A stretch of 64,000 nucleotides of DNA from assembly GCA_018384595.1 (NCBI GenBank), contig JAHAYO010000018.1, positions 1-64,000 of the forward strand, written 5' to 3'. The DNA is from Thiopseudomonas sp. (GTDB taxonomy: Bacteria > Pseudomonadota > Gammaproteobacteria > Pseudomonadales > Pseudomonadaceae). Below, in pieces: positions 1-7,754 of this stretch; within the stretch, counting starts at the first letter, position 1, and each line of letters begins with the position of its first letter. The notes beneath the pieces were generated by a model. The model made no database searches, had not been told where the DNA came from, and saw only the letters and a program-made list of their open reading frames with translations. Position numbers and translations under genes: made by a program.

Positions 1-181
1 TGCTTGAATAGTATTCTGTTACGGAAGCTTTTGCTCCAGCAGCCAGTGACAGGCCTTCGGAAACGTGTGAGCGCTTGGTGTAGTCCTGGTAAGCAGGCAG
101 CGCGATGGCAGCCAGAATACCGATGATGGCAACTACGATCATCAGTTCAATCAGGGTGAAACCTTTTTGTACATTTTTCAT
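1..181 (-). CDS. pilA: Type IV major pilin (PilA-like), N-terminal part
   Basis: Only the first 60 residues are in the window; the gene runs off the left edge. The start reads [20 protein letters not shown], a textbook class IIIa prepilin leader: six residues, then the prepilin peptidase site G7/F8, Glu at +5 of the mature chain, and a hydrophobic helix that serves both as membrane anchor and as pilus-core packing. The segment after it ([17 protein letters not shown]) is typical of major pilins rather than minor pseudopilins. PilA subunits assemble into type IV pili for twitching motility, adhesion and DNA uptake. A sigma-54 promoter lies upstream at 256-271. The C-terminal disulfide loop cannot be checked. 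Confidence 0.93.
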   Translation of the reverse strand, partial: MKNVQKGFTLIELMIVVAIIGILAAIALPAYQDYTKRSHVSEGLSLAAGAKASVTEYYSS

Positions 182-255
182 AGGATGTCTCTCCAAGTTA
201 TGAATGCAGGCCCGGCGGGGACAATCCCTGTTGCCGGTAAACCTGTGAGAGGTAT

Positions 256-271
256 TGCAACGGCTGTGCCA
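256..271 (-). promoter_or_regulatory. Sigma-54 (-24/-12) promoter of the pilin gene
   Basis: Read on the minus strand, the sequence is TGGCAC-AGCCG-TTGCA, an exact match to the RpoN consensus with the correct 5-bp spacer. Transcription would start about 12 bases further on, near 244, giving a leader of roughly 60 nt before the ATG at 181. In Pseudomonas, pilA is transcribed by RpoN with the two-component activator PilR, so context and motif agree. The PilR sites themselves were not identified. Confidence 0.85.
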
Positions 272-482
272 GCGTGCCGGCGTGAATAAACTCCTGTGCC
301 GAACTGTGATCTGGGTCACGCATTAGCTTTGGCACAGGCGAAGCTATATTTTTCTGTAAGCCTTGTGGCCCATGGTGTACAGGCATTTTGCGCGGTTTGG
401 CCTATTTTTGCGGCTGGCGCTGGCACGGGGCGAGCGTGTTTGCGCGGGCTGCGCGGACGGGGGCTGGCTGGCACAAGGGGGC

Positions 483-554
483 TGTGACAACGGGCGGGTT
501 TGTCATAGCTGGGGTGTGACAGTTGAGCGGGTTTGTCACAGCATGGTTGTGACA
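483..554. repeat. Cluster of TGTGACA / TGTCACA heptamers
   Basis: TGTGACA occurs at 483, 515 and 548, and the inverted form TGTCA(T/C)A at 501 and 534. Two successive units share the frame TGTGACA-(11 or 12 bases ending GCGGGTT)-TGTCAyA-GC, so the region looks like a roughly 32-bp tandem duplication containing inverted arms. It lies 80-150 bases before the Sel1-like gene. It may be an operator for an unknown dimeric regulator or a set of RNA hairpins. The arm spacing is too wide for a classical CRP/Vfr site. Confidence 0.5.
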
Positions 555-631
555 GAGCGGATGATGCTGGCGGCGGGTGGTAGCGGTTGGCGGTGGTGGT
601 AGAATGGCCGCCCACAGTTGGGGAGGGGCCT

Positions 632-1126
632 ATGTATAGCAAACCGGCAATTACCATCGACACGGCGGCCATGTTGATGCAGCTGTCTAAGCGCACGCTC
701 TGGCGGCACCTGAGCGAGGGCAAGCTGAGTCAGCAGCCCAAAGACAGCGAAGGACGGGCGATGATTTTAATTGAAGAAATAGCCGGGCAACTGGCCATTA
801 GGCTGCTGCCGCCGGCGCAGCCGGCCAATCAGCCTGCCAGCGCGGATGAGGATGAATATGTGCTGCTGGCCGAGGCCGACCGTGGCAACAGCGATGCGCA
901 AAATGATCTGGCGCTGCTGTGTTTGGAGCAGGGGCAACACGCATTTGCCCTGCATTACTTTCAGCGCGCCGCCGAGCAGAACCACGCCGATGCGATGCAT
1001 TATCTAAGCAGCCTGTATGAACAAGGGCTGGGCGTGCCGCCATGCAGCGACACCGCGCTGGTCTGGCTGACCAAGGCGGCGGCATGCGGCCACGCCATAG
1101 CGCGAGCACAGTTGGCGGCTTTGTAA
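632..1126 (+). CDS. Sel1-like repeat protein with N-terminal HTH-like segment
   Basis: A 164-residue soluble protein of unknown function. The first 55 residues (AAMLMQLSKRTLWRHLSEGK) resemble a small helix-turn-helix of the MerR/excisionase type. From about residue 70 the chain turns into Sel1-like repeats (AQNDLALLCLEQGQHAFALH, then AMHYLSSLYEQGLGV), which normally form a helical protein-protein scaffold. I chose the ATG at 632 because GGGAGGGG stands 4-11 bases ahead; the open frame extends upstream to 587 without such a signal. It stands alone, divergent from pilA. A role in pilin regulation would be a guess from position only. Confidence 0.7.
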   Translation: MYSKPAITIDTAAMLMQLSKRTLWRHLSEGKLSQQPKDSEGRAMILIEEIAGQLAIRLLPPAQPANQPASADEDEYVLLAEADRGNSDAQNDLALLCLEQGQHAFALHYFQRAAEQNHADAMHYLSSLYEQGLGVPPCSDTALVWLTKAAACGHAIARAQLAAL

Positions 1127-1147
1127 GGGCAGGGTGGCGGTTGGGAT

Positions 1148-1235
1148 GCCGGCCAAGGCCCGTGCCAGGCATCAGCATCTGTGCCGAAGCTCGCTTCGGC
1201 GCGGGTGCGTAGCCGCAGCACGGGCCTTGACCGGC
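1148..1235. repeat. 88-bp palindromic repeat, copy 1
   Basis: Identical over 88 bases to 1933-2020. The outer arms (1148-1165 and 1218-1235) are inverted repeats matching at 17 of 18 positions. Inside is a perfect hairpin, GCCGAAGC-TC-GCTTCGGC (1183-1200). The element therefore folds as a long stem with an internal stem-loop, like REP/BIME or MITE-type intergenic elements. This copy ends 6 bases from the antitoxin stop codon. It lacks the core sites of an integron attC. Confidence 0.85.
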
Positions 1236-1240
1236 ACGGG

Positions 1241-1531
1241 TTAAAGTTCCAGTTTGATTTTGCCGATGGCGTAGTGATGAACCAGTGCCTGAATCAGATT
1301 TTGATAACCAATGCCTAGTTCTTTGCTGCGAGCCTTGATCACAGCCAGGTCGCTGGTGGAAAAGCGGATGGTTGTTTGCTTTTTTTCGTGCAGACTTTTG
1401 GTATAGCGAGCGTGCTCTCGAAGCTGTTCAAGCTCTCGCGAGTTAAGCGGCCGCTCGTGCCATTCGCCTTGCTCTATCTCGTGCAGCAGCGTGCTTTCTT
1501 CCATATCCAGCAAGAAGTGCTTATCGCTCAT
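1241..1531 (-). CDS. Antitoxin, BrnA / CopG_antitoxin type
   Basis: A 96-residue protein with an acidic N-terminal half (MSDKHFLLDMEESTLLHEIE, then GEWHERPLN) and a C-terminal ribbon-helix-helix-like segment (TTIRFSTSDLAVIKARSKEL, then IGYQNLIQALVHHYAIGKI). This arrangement is characteristic of the CopG_antitoxin family that partners BrnT-like toxins: the acidic arm masks the toxin and the RHH binds the operon promoter. The start is preceded by AGGAGG at ideal spacing. It overlaps the toxin gene by 11 bases, so translation is probably coupled. Autorepression is inferred from the family. Confidence 0.85.
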   Translation of the reverse strand: MSDKHFLLDMEESTLLHEIEQGEWHERPLNSRELEQLREHARYTKSLHEKKQTTIRFSTSDLAVIKARSKELGIGYQNLIQALVHHYAIGKIKLEL

Positions 1532-1808
1532 GGCTTCCTCCTGTGTAGGCTTTATGTAGCCTGCGACTGGGAATAATGGTTTTCAGAAAAATCTCGGTAT
1601 CCGTCTCAACAAAAGGCACATAGCAGATGTAACCGTTTAATTCTAAAACCCATATTTTTTGATTGGGATATTTGTTCGTATTGGGGTGTTGCATGGCTCC
1701 AAGCACTTTGCCTTGCTCCAGCCGCTCCAGTACGTCTTCAAAACAAAGTCCGCGTTGGATAATCAGCAGTTGGTTTTTTATTTCATCCCAGCGTATTTCC
1801 TTGGCCAT
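1521..1808 (-). CDS. BrnT-like type II toxin
   Basis: A 95-residue protein; the core reads IRWDEIKNQLLI, GLCFEDVLERLEQGKVLG, YPNQKIWVLELNGYICYVPF and FLKTIIPSRRLHKAY, the pattern I associate with BrnT-like (RelE-fold) mRNA interferases paired with CopG-type antitoxins. The conserved W-D near the N-terminus and the basic IIPSRR end are visible. I chose the ATG at 1808 because AGGAGG lies 5 bases before it; a GTG at 1814 is inside that signal. Toxin-first order is usual for brnTA. The pair is framed by the two 88-bp repeats. RNase activity is inferred. Confidence 0.8.
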   Translation of the reverse strand: MAKEIRWDEIKNQLLIIQRGLCFEDVLERLEQGKVLGAMQHPNTNKYPNQKIWVLELNGYICYVPFVETDTEIFLKTIIPSRRLHKAYTGGSHER

Positions 1809-1932
1809 ACTCACCTCCTGTGTGTCAGCACATTAGCATTTTGTAGATGTCTGGTAAATACGATTTTATTTGCTTCAATCTTACTTTTTCGCTTCGACAG
1901 GGTGCATTTTGGCAAGCGGCCAACTCTCCAGA

Positions 1933-2020
1933 GCCGGCCAAGGCCCGTGCCAGGCATCAGCATCTGTGCCGAAGCTCGCTTCGGCGCGGGTGCGTAGCCG
2001 CAGCACGGGCCTTGACCGGC
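1933..2020. repeat. 88-bp palindromic repeat, copy 2
   Basis: Second, identical and same-orientation copy of the element at 1148-1235. It lies upstream of the toxin gene and 22 bases from the end of dsbB. Perfect identity over 88 bases outside any gene indicates recent duplication or gene conversion. Recombination between the copies would delete the toxin-antitoxin pair and leave one element. Confidence 0.85.
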
Positions 2021-2042
2021 TCACGTTCAAGCCAGCCAATGC

Positions 2043-2534
2043 TCAGCCCCGACGCACCAACAGCCACAGACTCCAGCCCAACATCAAACAAAAACTAATC
2101 AGGCTCATTTCAGCAATGTTCAGCCCCAGCAGCGTCCAGCCGCGCTCGGCGCAATCCGATGAGCCGTACAGCATTTTCATCAGCACATCCTGTAGCGGAA
2201 AAGCCTCCAGCATAAACTCCAGCGGCGGCAGGCATTCGGGCAGCTGGTCCTTGGGCAGGTGTTGCAGCCAGATCTGGCGGCCGGCGGTGGCAATGCCCAT
2301 GCCAGCCACCAGCAGCATCAAGGCCGCATAAACGCGCCGCCCCCAACTGCGCGGATTATGCAGCGTACCCAGCAGAGCCACCACACCGAACAACATCACC
2401 TCGCCGCGCTGCACATAACACAGCGGGCAAGGCTCTAGCCCCAGCCCGTGTTGGAAATACAGCGCGATCAGCATCAGCAGCGAACAGCCGGCAAAGGCCA
2501 GCAGAAACATCAGGCGGGGTGTCAGAAATCTCAT
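2043..2534 (-). CDS. dsbB: Disulfide bond formation protein DsbB
   Basis: A 163-residue inner-membrane protein with four hydrophobic segments. The CPLC motif (C36, C39) follows the first transmembrane helix and a second periplasmic pair is present (C101 in LPECLPP, C128 in SSDCAE); these are the two redox pairs through which DsbB reoxidises DsbA and passes electrons to quinone. An arginine follows the CPLC at position 43. P. aeruginosa has a DsbB paralogue (DsbH) beside the hem genes, and this gene is likewise divergent from hemC. It may therefore be the dsbH orthologue rather than the main DsbB. Confidence 0.93.
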   Translation of the reverse strand: MRFLTPRLMFLLAFAGCSLLMLIALYFQHGLGLEPCPLCYVQRGEVMLFGVVALLGTLHNPRSWGRRVYAALMLLVAGMGIATAGRQIWLQHLPKDQLPECLPPLEFMLEAFPLQDVLMKMLYGSSDCAERGWTLLGLNIAEMSLISFCLMLGWSLWLLVRRG

Positions 2535-2767
2535 GAAAAACTCCGGTCAGTCAGGGCGGGCGGCCATTTTTCGGCAAGCGCTGTGGCGAGTCAAGGAAAA
2601 GGCAGGTGCGCGAATTTTGCCGGCTGTTGGTGAAGCGCTGGTTAAAGGCTGGTAGCGGCTGCAGGCAGGATAACCATGGCGCAAATCAAGGGAAACTTGC
2701 CGACCGGCCTGCTATGATGAGCCCCGTTTAATTGTCCAGATAGCTTGAAAGGTAGAAGACCCTCACC

Positions 2768-3712
2768 ATGTCCGTTCGTGAAATTCGTATCGCAACCCGT
2801 AAAAGCGCCTTGGCCCTGTGGCAGGCGGAGCATGTTAAATCCCGTCTGGAACAGGCCCATCCGGGCTTGCAGGTCAGCTTGGTTCCCATGGTTAGCCGAG
2901 GCGACCAGCTGCTCGACTCGCCGCTGGCCAAAATTGGCGGCAAGGGGCTGTTCGTCAAAGAGCTGGAAACCGCGCTGCTAGAAGGCGAGGCCGATATTGC
3001 GGTGCACTCCATGAAAGATGTGCCCATGGAGTTTCCGCAGGGGCTGGGCCTGTACTGCATCTGCGAGCGCGAAGACCCGAGCGATGCGTTTGTGTCCAAT
3101 CATTACGACAGCCTGCAGGCACTGCCGCCGGGCAGCGTGGTGGGCACCTCCAGCCTGCGCCGTCAGGCCCAGCTGCTGAAGCTGCGCCCCGATCTGCACA
3201 TCAATTTCTTGCGCGGCAACGTCAATACGCGCCTGGCCAAGCTGGATGCCGGCGACTATGACGCCATCATCCTGGCGACAGCCGGCCTGGTCCGCCTGGG
3301 CTTTGCCGGGCGCATCCGCAGCTGCCTGAGCCATGAAGACTGCTTGCCCGCTGGCGGCCAAGGCGCGGTGGGCATTGAGTGCCGCACGGCAGATGCGGCC
3401 ATCCGCCAGCTGCTGGAGCCGTTGCAACATGCCGATACCGCCGACCGCGTGATTGCCGAGCGTGCCCTTAACCGCCACTTGCAGGGCGGCTGTCAGGTGC
3501 CCATTGCCTGCTATGCGGTGCTGGACGGTGACCAGCTGTGGCTGCGCGGACTGGTCGGCCAGCCGGATGGTACACGGATGTTGCGTGCCGAGGCCCGCGC
3601 TCACCGCTCGCAGGCCGAGGCGCTGGGCGTGGAGGTGGCCGAGGCCCTGCTAAAGCAGGGTGCCGGTGAAATCCTGGCGCAAATATATGCCGACGAAACA
3701 CCGGCCCGCTGA
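2768..3712 (+). CDS. hemC: Hydroxymethylbilane synthase (porphobilinogen deaminase)
   Basis: Joins four porphobilinogen molecules into hydroxymethylbilane, the linear tetrapyrrole precursor of heme and siroheme. 314 residues, normal length. The dipyrromethane-carrying cysteine is C242 in [11 protein letters not shown], and the catalytic aspartate lies in [20 protein letters not shown] and [13 protein letters not shown] are the cofactor- and substrate-binding arginine segments. First gene of hemCDXY, three bases before hemD. A TATGAT-like -10 element is at 2713, but no good -35 is visible. Confidence 0.98.
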   Translation: MSVREIRIATRKSALALWQAEHVKSRLEQAHPGLQVSLVPMVSRGDQLLDSPLAKIGGKGLFVKELETALLEGEADIAVHSMKDVPMEFPQGLGLYCICEREDPSDAFVSNHYDSLQALPPGSVVGTSSLRRQAQLLKLRPDLHINFLRGNVNTRLAKLDAGDYDAIILATAGLVRLGFAGRIRSCLSHEDCLPAGGQGAVGIECRTADAAIRQLLEPLQHADTADRVIAERALNRHLQGGCQVPIACYAVLDGDQLWLRGLVGQPDGTRMLRAEARAHRSQAEALGVEVAEALLKQGAGEILAQIYADETPAR

Positions 3713-3715
3713 CTG

Positions 3716-4489
3716 ATGGACGGTTGCTGGCGCGTGCTGATTACCCGCCCCGCTGCTGACAATGCAGCGCTGGGCGAGTTGCTGGCGCGGCAGGGCATCT
3801 ACAGTCATGGCCTGCCGCTGCTGGACATGCGCCCGTTGCCGGAAACGCCCCGCGAGCGCGACCTGCTGCTCAATCTGGACCGCTACAGTACGGTAGTCGT
3901 GGTGAGCAAGCCGGCTGCCCGCCTGGCCCTGCAGCGGCTGGACCGCTACTGGCCGCAGCCGCCGCTCAAACCGCAGTGGTTTACCGTGGGTGAGGGCAGC
4001 GGGGCTATTTTGGCGGACTATGGTCTGACTGTGCACTGGCCGCTGTCGGGCGATGATAGCGAGGCGTTGCTGGCGCTGCCGGAGTTTGCCCGCTCGTTGC
4101 AGCAGCCGTCGCCGCGTGTGCTGGTGATGCGTGCCGATAGTGGGCGCGAGTTTCTGGCGCAGCAGCTGAGCAAACAGGGTATTGAGGTGGATTTTTTGCC
4201 GTTGTATCAACGATTTTTACCTGAATATCCAGCGGGTACTTTGTTAAAGTTGATCCGCGAGCATCATCTCAACGGGCTGGTGGTTAGTAGCGAACAGGGG
4301 CTGCGCAATTTGCGGCAGTTGGCCGCGCAGGATTGGCAGTCCCTGCGTGATTTACCCCTGTTTGTGCCCAGCCCGCGTGTTGCACAGACTGCCCGAGATC
4401 TAGGAGCCCTGCAGGTGATTGATTGCCGGGGCGCGAGCAACCTGGCTGTACAGGCGGCGCTTGCAAGTAGCCGTCCGATTCAGCCCTAG
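3716..4489 (+). CDS. hemD: Uroporphyrinogen-III synthase
   Basis: Cyclises hydroxymethylbilane with inversion of ring D to give uroporphyrinogen III. 257 residues, usual length. Sequence conservation is low in this family; supporting features are the start WRVLITRPAADNAALGELLA, the VVVVSKPAARLAL segment, and VLVMRADSGREFLAQQL marking the second domain. The position immediately after hemC and before hemX is the strongest support. Cytoplasmic. Confidence 0.95.
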   Translation: MDGCWRVLITRPAADNAALGELLARQGIYSHGLPLLDMRPLPETPRERDLLLNLDRYSTVVVVSKPAARLALQRLDRYWPQPPLKPQWFTVGEGSGAILADYGLTVHWPLSGDDSEALLALPEFARSLQQPSPRVLVMRADSGREFLAQQLSKQGIEVDFLPLYQRFLPEYPAGTLLKLIREHHLNGLVVSSEQGLRNLRQLAAQDWQSLRDLPLFVPSPRVAQTARDLGALQVIDCRGASNLAVQAALASSRPIQP

Positions 4490-4501
4490 AAGGACACATC
4501 C

Positions 4502-5761
4502 ATGAGCAAAGATAAAAAGCCCAAAAATAGCACCTCGTCTGTCACCGATGCTGAAGTGTTGCAGCCTGAAAGCGCTGTCGAAGACTGCGCGGCGGATACC
4601 GTTATTGAGGTTGAGGCCGGTGTTGAGCAGGTTGTAGACGAAAACACTGCCGAGACGCCGCCGGAGGCCAGCGAGCAGCCTGCTAGGCCGAGCGCGCCGG
4701 TGGCGCAGCCCGCTGGCGGCGGTGGCAAGGCGCTGTCGACGCTGGCTCTGTTGGTGGCGTTGGCCGGTGCCGGCTTAAGCGGCTGGACGTGGTATGAAGG
4801 TCAGCAGCAGTCGGTGGCCGCAGCGGTGCCAGCGCCGGCAGCCACTGACTATGGCGATGCGATTGAAAAACAGGCCGGACAGCTGCAAGGGCTGCTGCGC
4901 CAGACAGATACCTATAAAGAGCAGATTAGCCGGCTAGAGCAGCAGCTGGCTGCTGTGCCCAGAGCAGCTGAGCTAGCAGAAAACCAGCGCTTGCTGGTGC
5001 AACTGCAGTCTGCGCAACAAGCCTTTACCCGACGCTTTGAGCAGGCTTTTGGCAATACCCGCCAAGACTGGCGGCTGGCCGAAGCCGAGCACCTGCTGCG
5101 TATGGCCCATCTGCGCCTAACTGCGCTGCAGGATTTGAGCAGCGCGCGCTATCTGTTGGAGGCCGCTGACCAGATTTTATTTGAACAGGATGATCCGGCT
5201 GCCTATGCCGCCCGCGAGGCCATGGCACAGGCACTGACTGCAGTGCGCGCAGTGCCGAAGCTCGACCGCACCGGTGTGTTTATGCGCCTAGGCGCGCTCA
5301 ACCAGCAGGTGGGTAGCCTGAGCCAGACGCTGCCGGGTTACACGCCAGGTGACAGCGACACCGGCAGCATCGACTGGAGCAAATTGCTGGACAAAGCATC
5401 CAACTACATCCGCTTGGATATCAACAGCGACACCGAGGCGGTTAAACCGCTGTTGTCCAGCCAGCAACTGATTCATATTCGGCTGGCGGTTAGCCTGAGT
5501 TTGGAGCAGGCCCAGTGGGCCGCGCTTAACGGCCAGCAGGCGGTGTATGACCAAGCGCTCACGCAGGCCGGTGCCCTGTTGCAGGATTATTTTGCCGCAG
5601 ATTATCAGCCCGCTGCGCACATGCGTGAGCAGGTGCAAGAGCTGGCCGGTGCCAGCGTTAGCCAGAGCATGCCGGACATCAATCCGGCTCTGCTGGCGCT
5701 GCAAGCCTATATTCAAGAGCGCACCCTTGAGCAGCGTGCACCCGCGGAGGCCAGCCAATGA
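4502..5761 (+). CDS. hemX: HemX-family membrane protein (uroporphyrinogen-III C-methyltransferase-like)
   Basis: A 419-residue protein with a long acidic, low-complexity cytoplasmic N-terminus (about 1-75), one transmembrane helix (LSTLALLVALAGAGLSGWTW) and a periplasmic part with a coiled coil (about 120-165) and helical region. It carries the HemX family architecture. Although often annotated as a methyltransferase, it has no recognisable S-adenosylmethionine-binding motif, and its biochemical role in heme synthesis is unsettled. Third gene of hemCDXY; its stop overlaps the hemY start (ATGA), so the two are probably translationally coupled. Confidence 0.9.
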   Translation: MSKDKKPKNSTSSVTDAEVLQPESAVEDCAADTVIEVEAGVEQVVDENTAETPPEASEQPARPSAPVAQPAGGGGKALSTLALLVALAGAGLSGWTWYEGQQQSVAAAVPAPAATDYGDAIEKQAGQLQGLLRQTDTYKEQISRLEQQLAAVPRAAELAENQRLLVQLQSAQQAFTRRFEQAFGNTRQDWRLAEAEHLLRMAHLRLTALQDLSSARYLLEAADQILFEQDDPAAYAAREAMAQALTAVRAVPKLDRTGVFMRLGALNQQVGSLSQTLPGYTPGDSDTGSIDWSKLLDKASNYIRLDINSDTEAVKPLLSSQQLIHIRLAVSLSLEQAQWAALNGQQAVYDQALTQAGALLQDYFAADYQPAAHMREQVQELAGASVSQSMPDINPALLALQAYIQERTLEQRAPAEASQ

Positions 5762-6957
5762 AAAAGCGCACTTTCCTGTTGCTGCTGCTGGCCATTTTGG
5801 CGGCGGCTGGACTGGGCATGCTGGTGGTTGAGCACCAAGGCTATGTCTTGATTACTTGGAAAAACATTCGTTTTGAAGCCACGTTGTGGGTGTTTTTGGC
5901 CTGTTTGGCGATTCTGCTTGCGGGGCTGTATCTGCTGCGTTTGCTGGCCGCTGGTTTGTTGTGTTCGCTGGGTTGGGTCAACCCGTGGTCGGCGCACAAC
6001 CGCAAAAAACGGCTGGATACTGCGGTGCATCAGGGCATGTTGGAGTTTTCCCGTGGCAACTGGCAGCCGGCGCTGCGTCAGTTGAGCCATGCTGCTAAGG
6101 TCAGCGAGCAGCCGCTGCCTTATTTACTGGCGGCGGCGCGGGCGGCAGAAAAACTGCAGCAGCCGGATACGGCGGATCAGTTGCTGGGCGAGGCCCGGGA
6201 GCGTTTGCCAAACAACGATCTGGCGATCAGCCTGTGCCAGGCTGAATTTCATAGCCAGCGCGGCCAAACGCAGCAGGCGCAAGAGGTGCTGCAGCAGGCG
6301 CGCAAGCACCATGCCGATAATCCCGAGCTGGCGCTGCGCCTGTATCAGGTGCTGCTGGGCAATCAGGATTGGGGCGGTTTGATTGGCCTGTTGCCTGATT
6401 TGCGTAAGGGGCGCGTGCTGGCCGAGGCTGAGTTGTCTACCCTAGAGCAGCGCGCTTGGCAGGGCCGCCTGCAGTCGGCAACCCAGCTGGATGCGCTGCA
6501 AAAAATCTGGAACACCATGCCGGCTAGTTTGCATCGCCATGCGCGTACAGTGCTGGCCTACTGCAGCCAGCTGATTACTCTGGGGCATGCCGGCGAGGCC
6601 GAAGGGTTGTTGCGCCAGCAGCTGGCGCAGGCGGTCGATGTGCAGCTGTTGCAAGCCTATGCACAGATTCCGCATGCCGACCCAGCCGCAGCGCTGGAGC
6701 GAGGCGAAAGCTGGCTGCAACAAGCAGCGGATGACGCGCTGGCTTTGTTTGCCGTGGGCCGCTTGGCGGTGCAGGCACGGCAGTGGGGCAAGGCGCGGGA
6801 TTATTATCAAGCCAGCCTAGAGCGTATGCCAACGGCGCAGGTGTATGCCGAGCTGGCACGCTTGCTCAACCAGATGGGCGATTACAAAACTGGCGGCGAG
6901 TTGCTGGCGACGGGTATTCGCCTGCTAGAACAGCAGAACGGGCAGGCGACTGCCTAA
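5758..6957 (+). CDS. hemY: HemY, TPR-containing inner-membrane protein
   Basis: A 399-residue protein with two N-terminal transmembrane helices (about 5-25 and 42-65) followed by TPR-like repeats, for example LLAAARAAEKLQQPDTADQL and ISLCQAEFHSQRGQTQQAQE. HemY of proteobacteria is linked genetically to the late steps of heme synthesis and is unrelated to the Bacillus protoporphyrinogen oxidase of the same name. It is the last gene of the operon and is followed within 15 bases by a strong terminator. Confidence 0.92.
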   Translation: MKKRTFLLLLLAILAAAGLGMLVVEHQGYVLITWKNIRFEATLWVFLACLAILLAGLYLLRLLAAGLLCSLGWVNPWSAHNRKKRLDTAVHQGMLEFSRGNWQPALRQLSHAAKVSEQPLPYLLAAARAAEKLQQPDTADQLLGEARERLPNNDLAISLCQAEFHSQRGQTQQAQEVLQQARKHHADNPELALRLYQVLLGNQDWGGLIGLLPDLRKGRVLAEAELSTLEQRAWQGRLQSATQLDALQKIWNTMPASLHRHARTVLAYCSQLITLGHAGEAEGLLRQQLAQAVDVQLLQAYAQIPHADPAAALERGESWLQQAADDALALFAVGRLAVQARQWGKARDYYQASLERMPTAQVYAELARLLNQMGDYKTGGELLATGIRLLEQQNGQATA

Positions 6958-6970
6958 GTGCTTGAGCCAC

Positions 6971-7002
6971 AAAAAACCGCTCCGGTCTGGAGCGGTTTTT
7001 TT
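6971..7002. terminator. Bidirectional intrinsic terminator between hemY and algR
   Basis: Stem CCGCTCC/GGAGCGG with loop GGTCT, flanked by A6 on one side and T7 on the other, so it can end both the hem operon and the convergent algR transcript. Confidence 0.93.
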
Positions 7003-7028
7003 ATGCGCCGGATTTTTTGGCAGGGACG

Positions 7029-7754
7029 TTAGAGGCGGTGCATCAGCTTGCGCACCGCACCGGCATGGCGGCGGCTGACCGGCAGCGGCTCGGGCCACGC
7101 GCTGAGGTGTAGCCATTGCTGGCCGTTGTTGGGGGCACGTTCCATGCGTTCGATGACGCTGCGGTTGACCAAGATACTGCGGTGGATGCGCACCAGCTGG
7201 TCGGCAAATTCCTGTTCTAGCGCTTTGAGCGGTTCGTCAATCAGGGTTTCGCCACGGCGGTGATAAACGGTGACGTATTTGTGCTCGGCCTGAAAATACA
7301 GAATGTCGTCCAGCGCGATGCATTCCAGCCCTTTGTGGGTTTTGGCGCTGATATGGGTGCGTGGGGCGGGCGCTTGTTCGCCAGCGCCCGCCTGGGTCAA
7401 GAGCCGTGCGCGCTGCATGATCTGTTCAAGCTGCTCGGCGCGTACCGGTTTGACCAGATAGCCCAGTGCATGCACGGCAAAGGCCGGCAGGGCAAATTCG
7501 TCATGGGCGGTGCAGAAAATAATGGCTGGGGTGTTGGGCAGTCGATTGAGGGCGGTGGCCACCTCTATGCCGTCCAGTTCTGGCATTTGGATATCGAGCA
7601 GCAGCACGTCAGGATTGTGCTGTGCGCATAGCTGCAGCGCCTCTTTACCGTTGCTGGCCTGTGGCTCCAGCAGCTGGCAACCCTCAATGCGGCTTACCAT
7701 GGCCGCCAGACGGGCGCGCGCTAGGGGTTCGTCATCTGCGATCAGTACGTTCAT
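7029..7754 (-). CDS. algR: LytTR-family response regulator AlgR
   Basis: A 241-residue response regulator. The receiver domain (1-120) has the acidic pair D7 D8, the phospho-acceptor D54 in LLLDIQMPELDG, and the conserved K in LVKPVR. The C-terminal LytTR DNA-binding domain runs from about 140 (ISAKTHKGLECIALDDILYF) to the end. AlgR controls type IV pilus minor pilins, alginate and virulence genes in P. aeruginosa. The frame is open to a TTG at 7763, but AlgR homologues begin at MNVLI, so ATG 7754 is used. It overlaps the fimS end by 23 bases. Confidence 0.95.
   Translation of the reverse strand: MNVLIADDEPLARARLAAMVSRIEGCQLLEPQASNGKEALQLCAQHNPDVLLLDIQMPELDGIEVATALNRLPNTPAIIFCTAHDEFALPAFAVHALGYLVKPVRAEQLEQIMQRARLLTQAGAGEQAPAPRTHISAKTHKGLECIALDDILYFQAEHKYVTVYHRRGETLIDEPLKALEQEFADQLVRIHRSILVNRSVIERMERAPNNGQQWLHLSAWPEPLPVSRRHAGAVRKLMHRL

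Larger units (their letters stand above)
182..631. other. Intergenic region between pilA and the Sel1-like gene
   Basis: About 450 bases with no convincing gene; the short open frames on both strands have no recognisable protein features. It holds the pilA sigma-54 promoter (256-271) and a cluster of TGTGACA/TGTCACA heptamers (483-554). From about 570 to 600 the plus strand is G-rich just before the next gene's ribosome binding site. Confidence 0.6.

Noticed and set aside
483-554. CRP/Vfr binding sites
   Set aside because: TGTGA and TCACA arms are about 16 bases apart, not the 6 needed for a CRP dimer.
1148-1235. 88-bp element as an integron attC site
   Set aside because: Palindromic with cargo between copies, but no RYYYAAC/GTTRRRY core sites and no integrase nearby.
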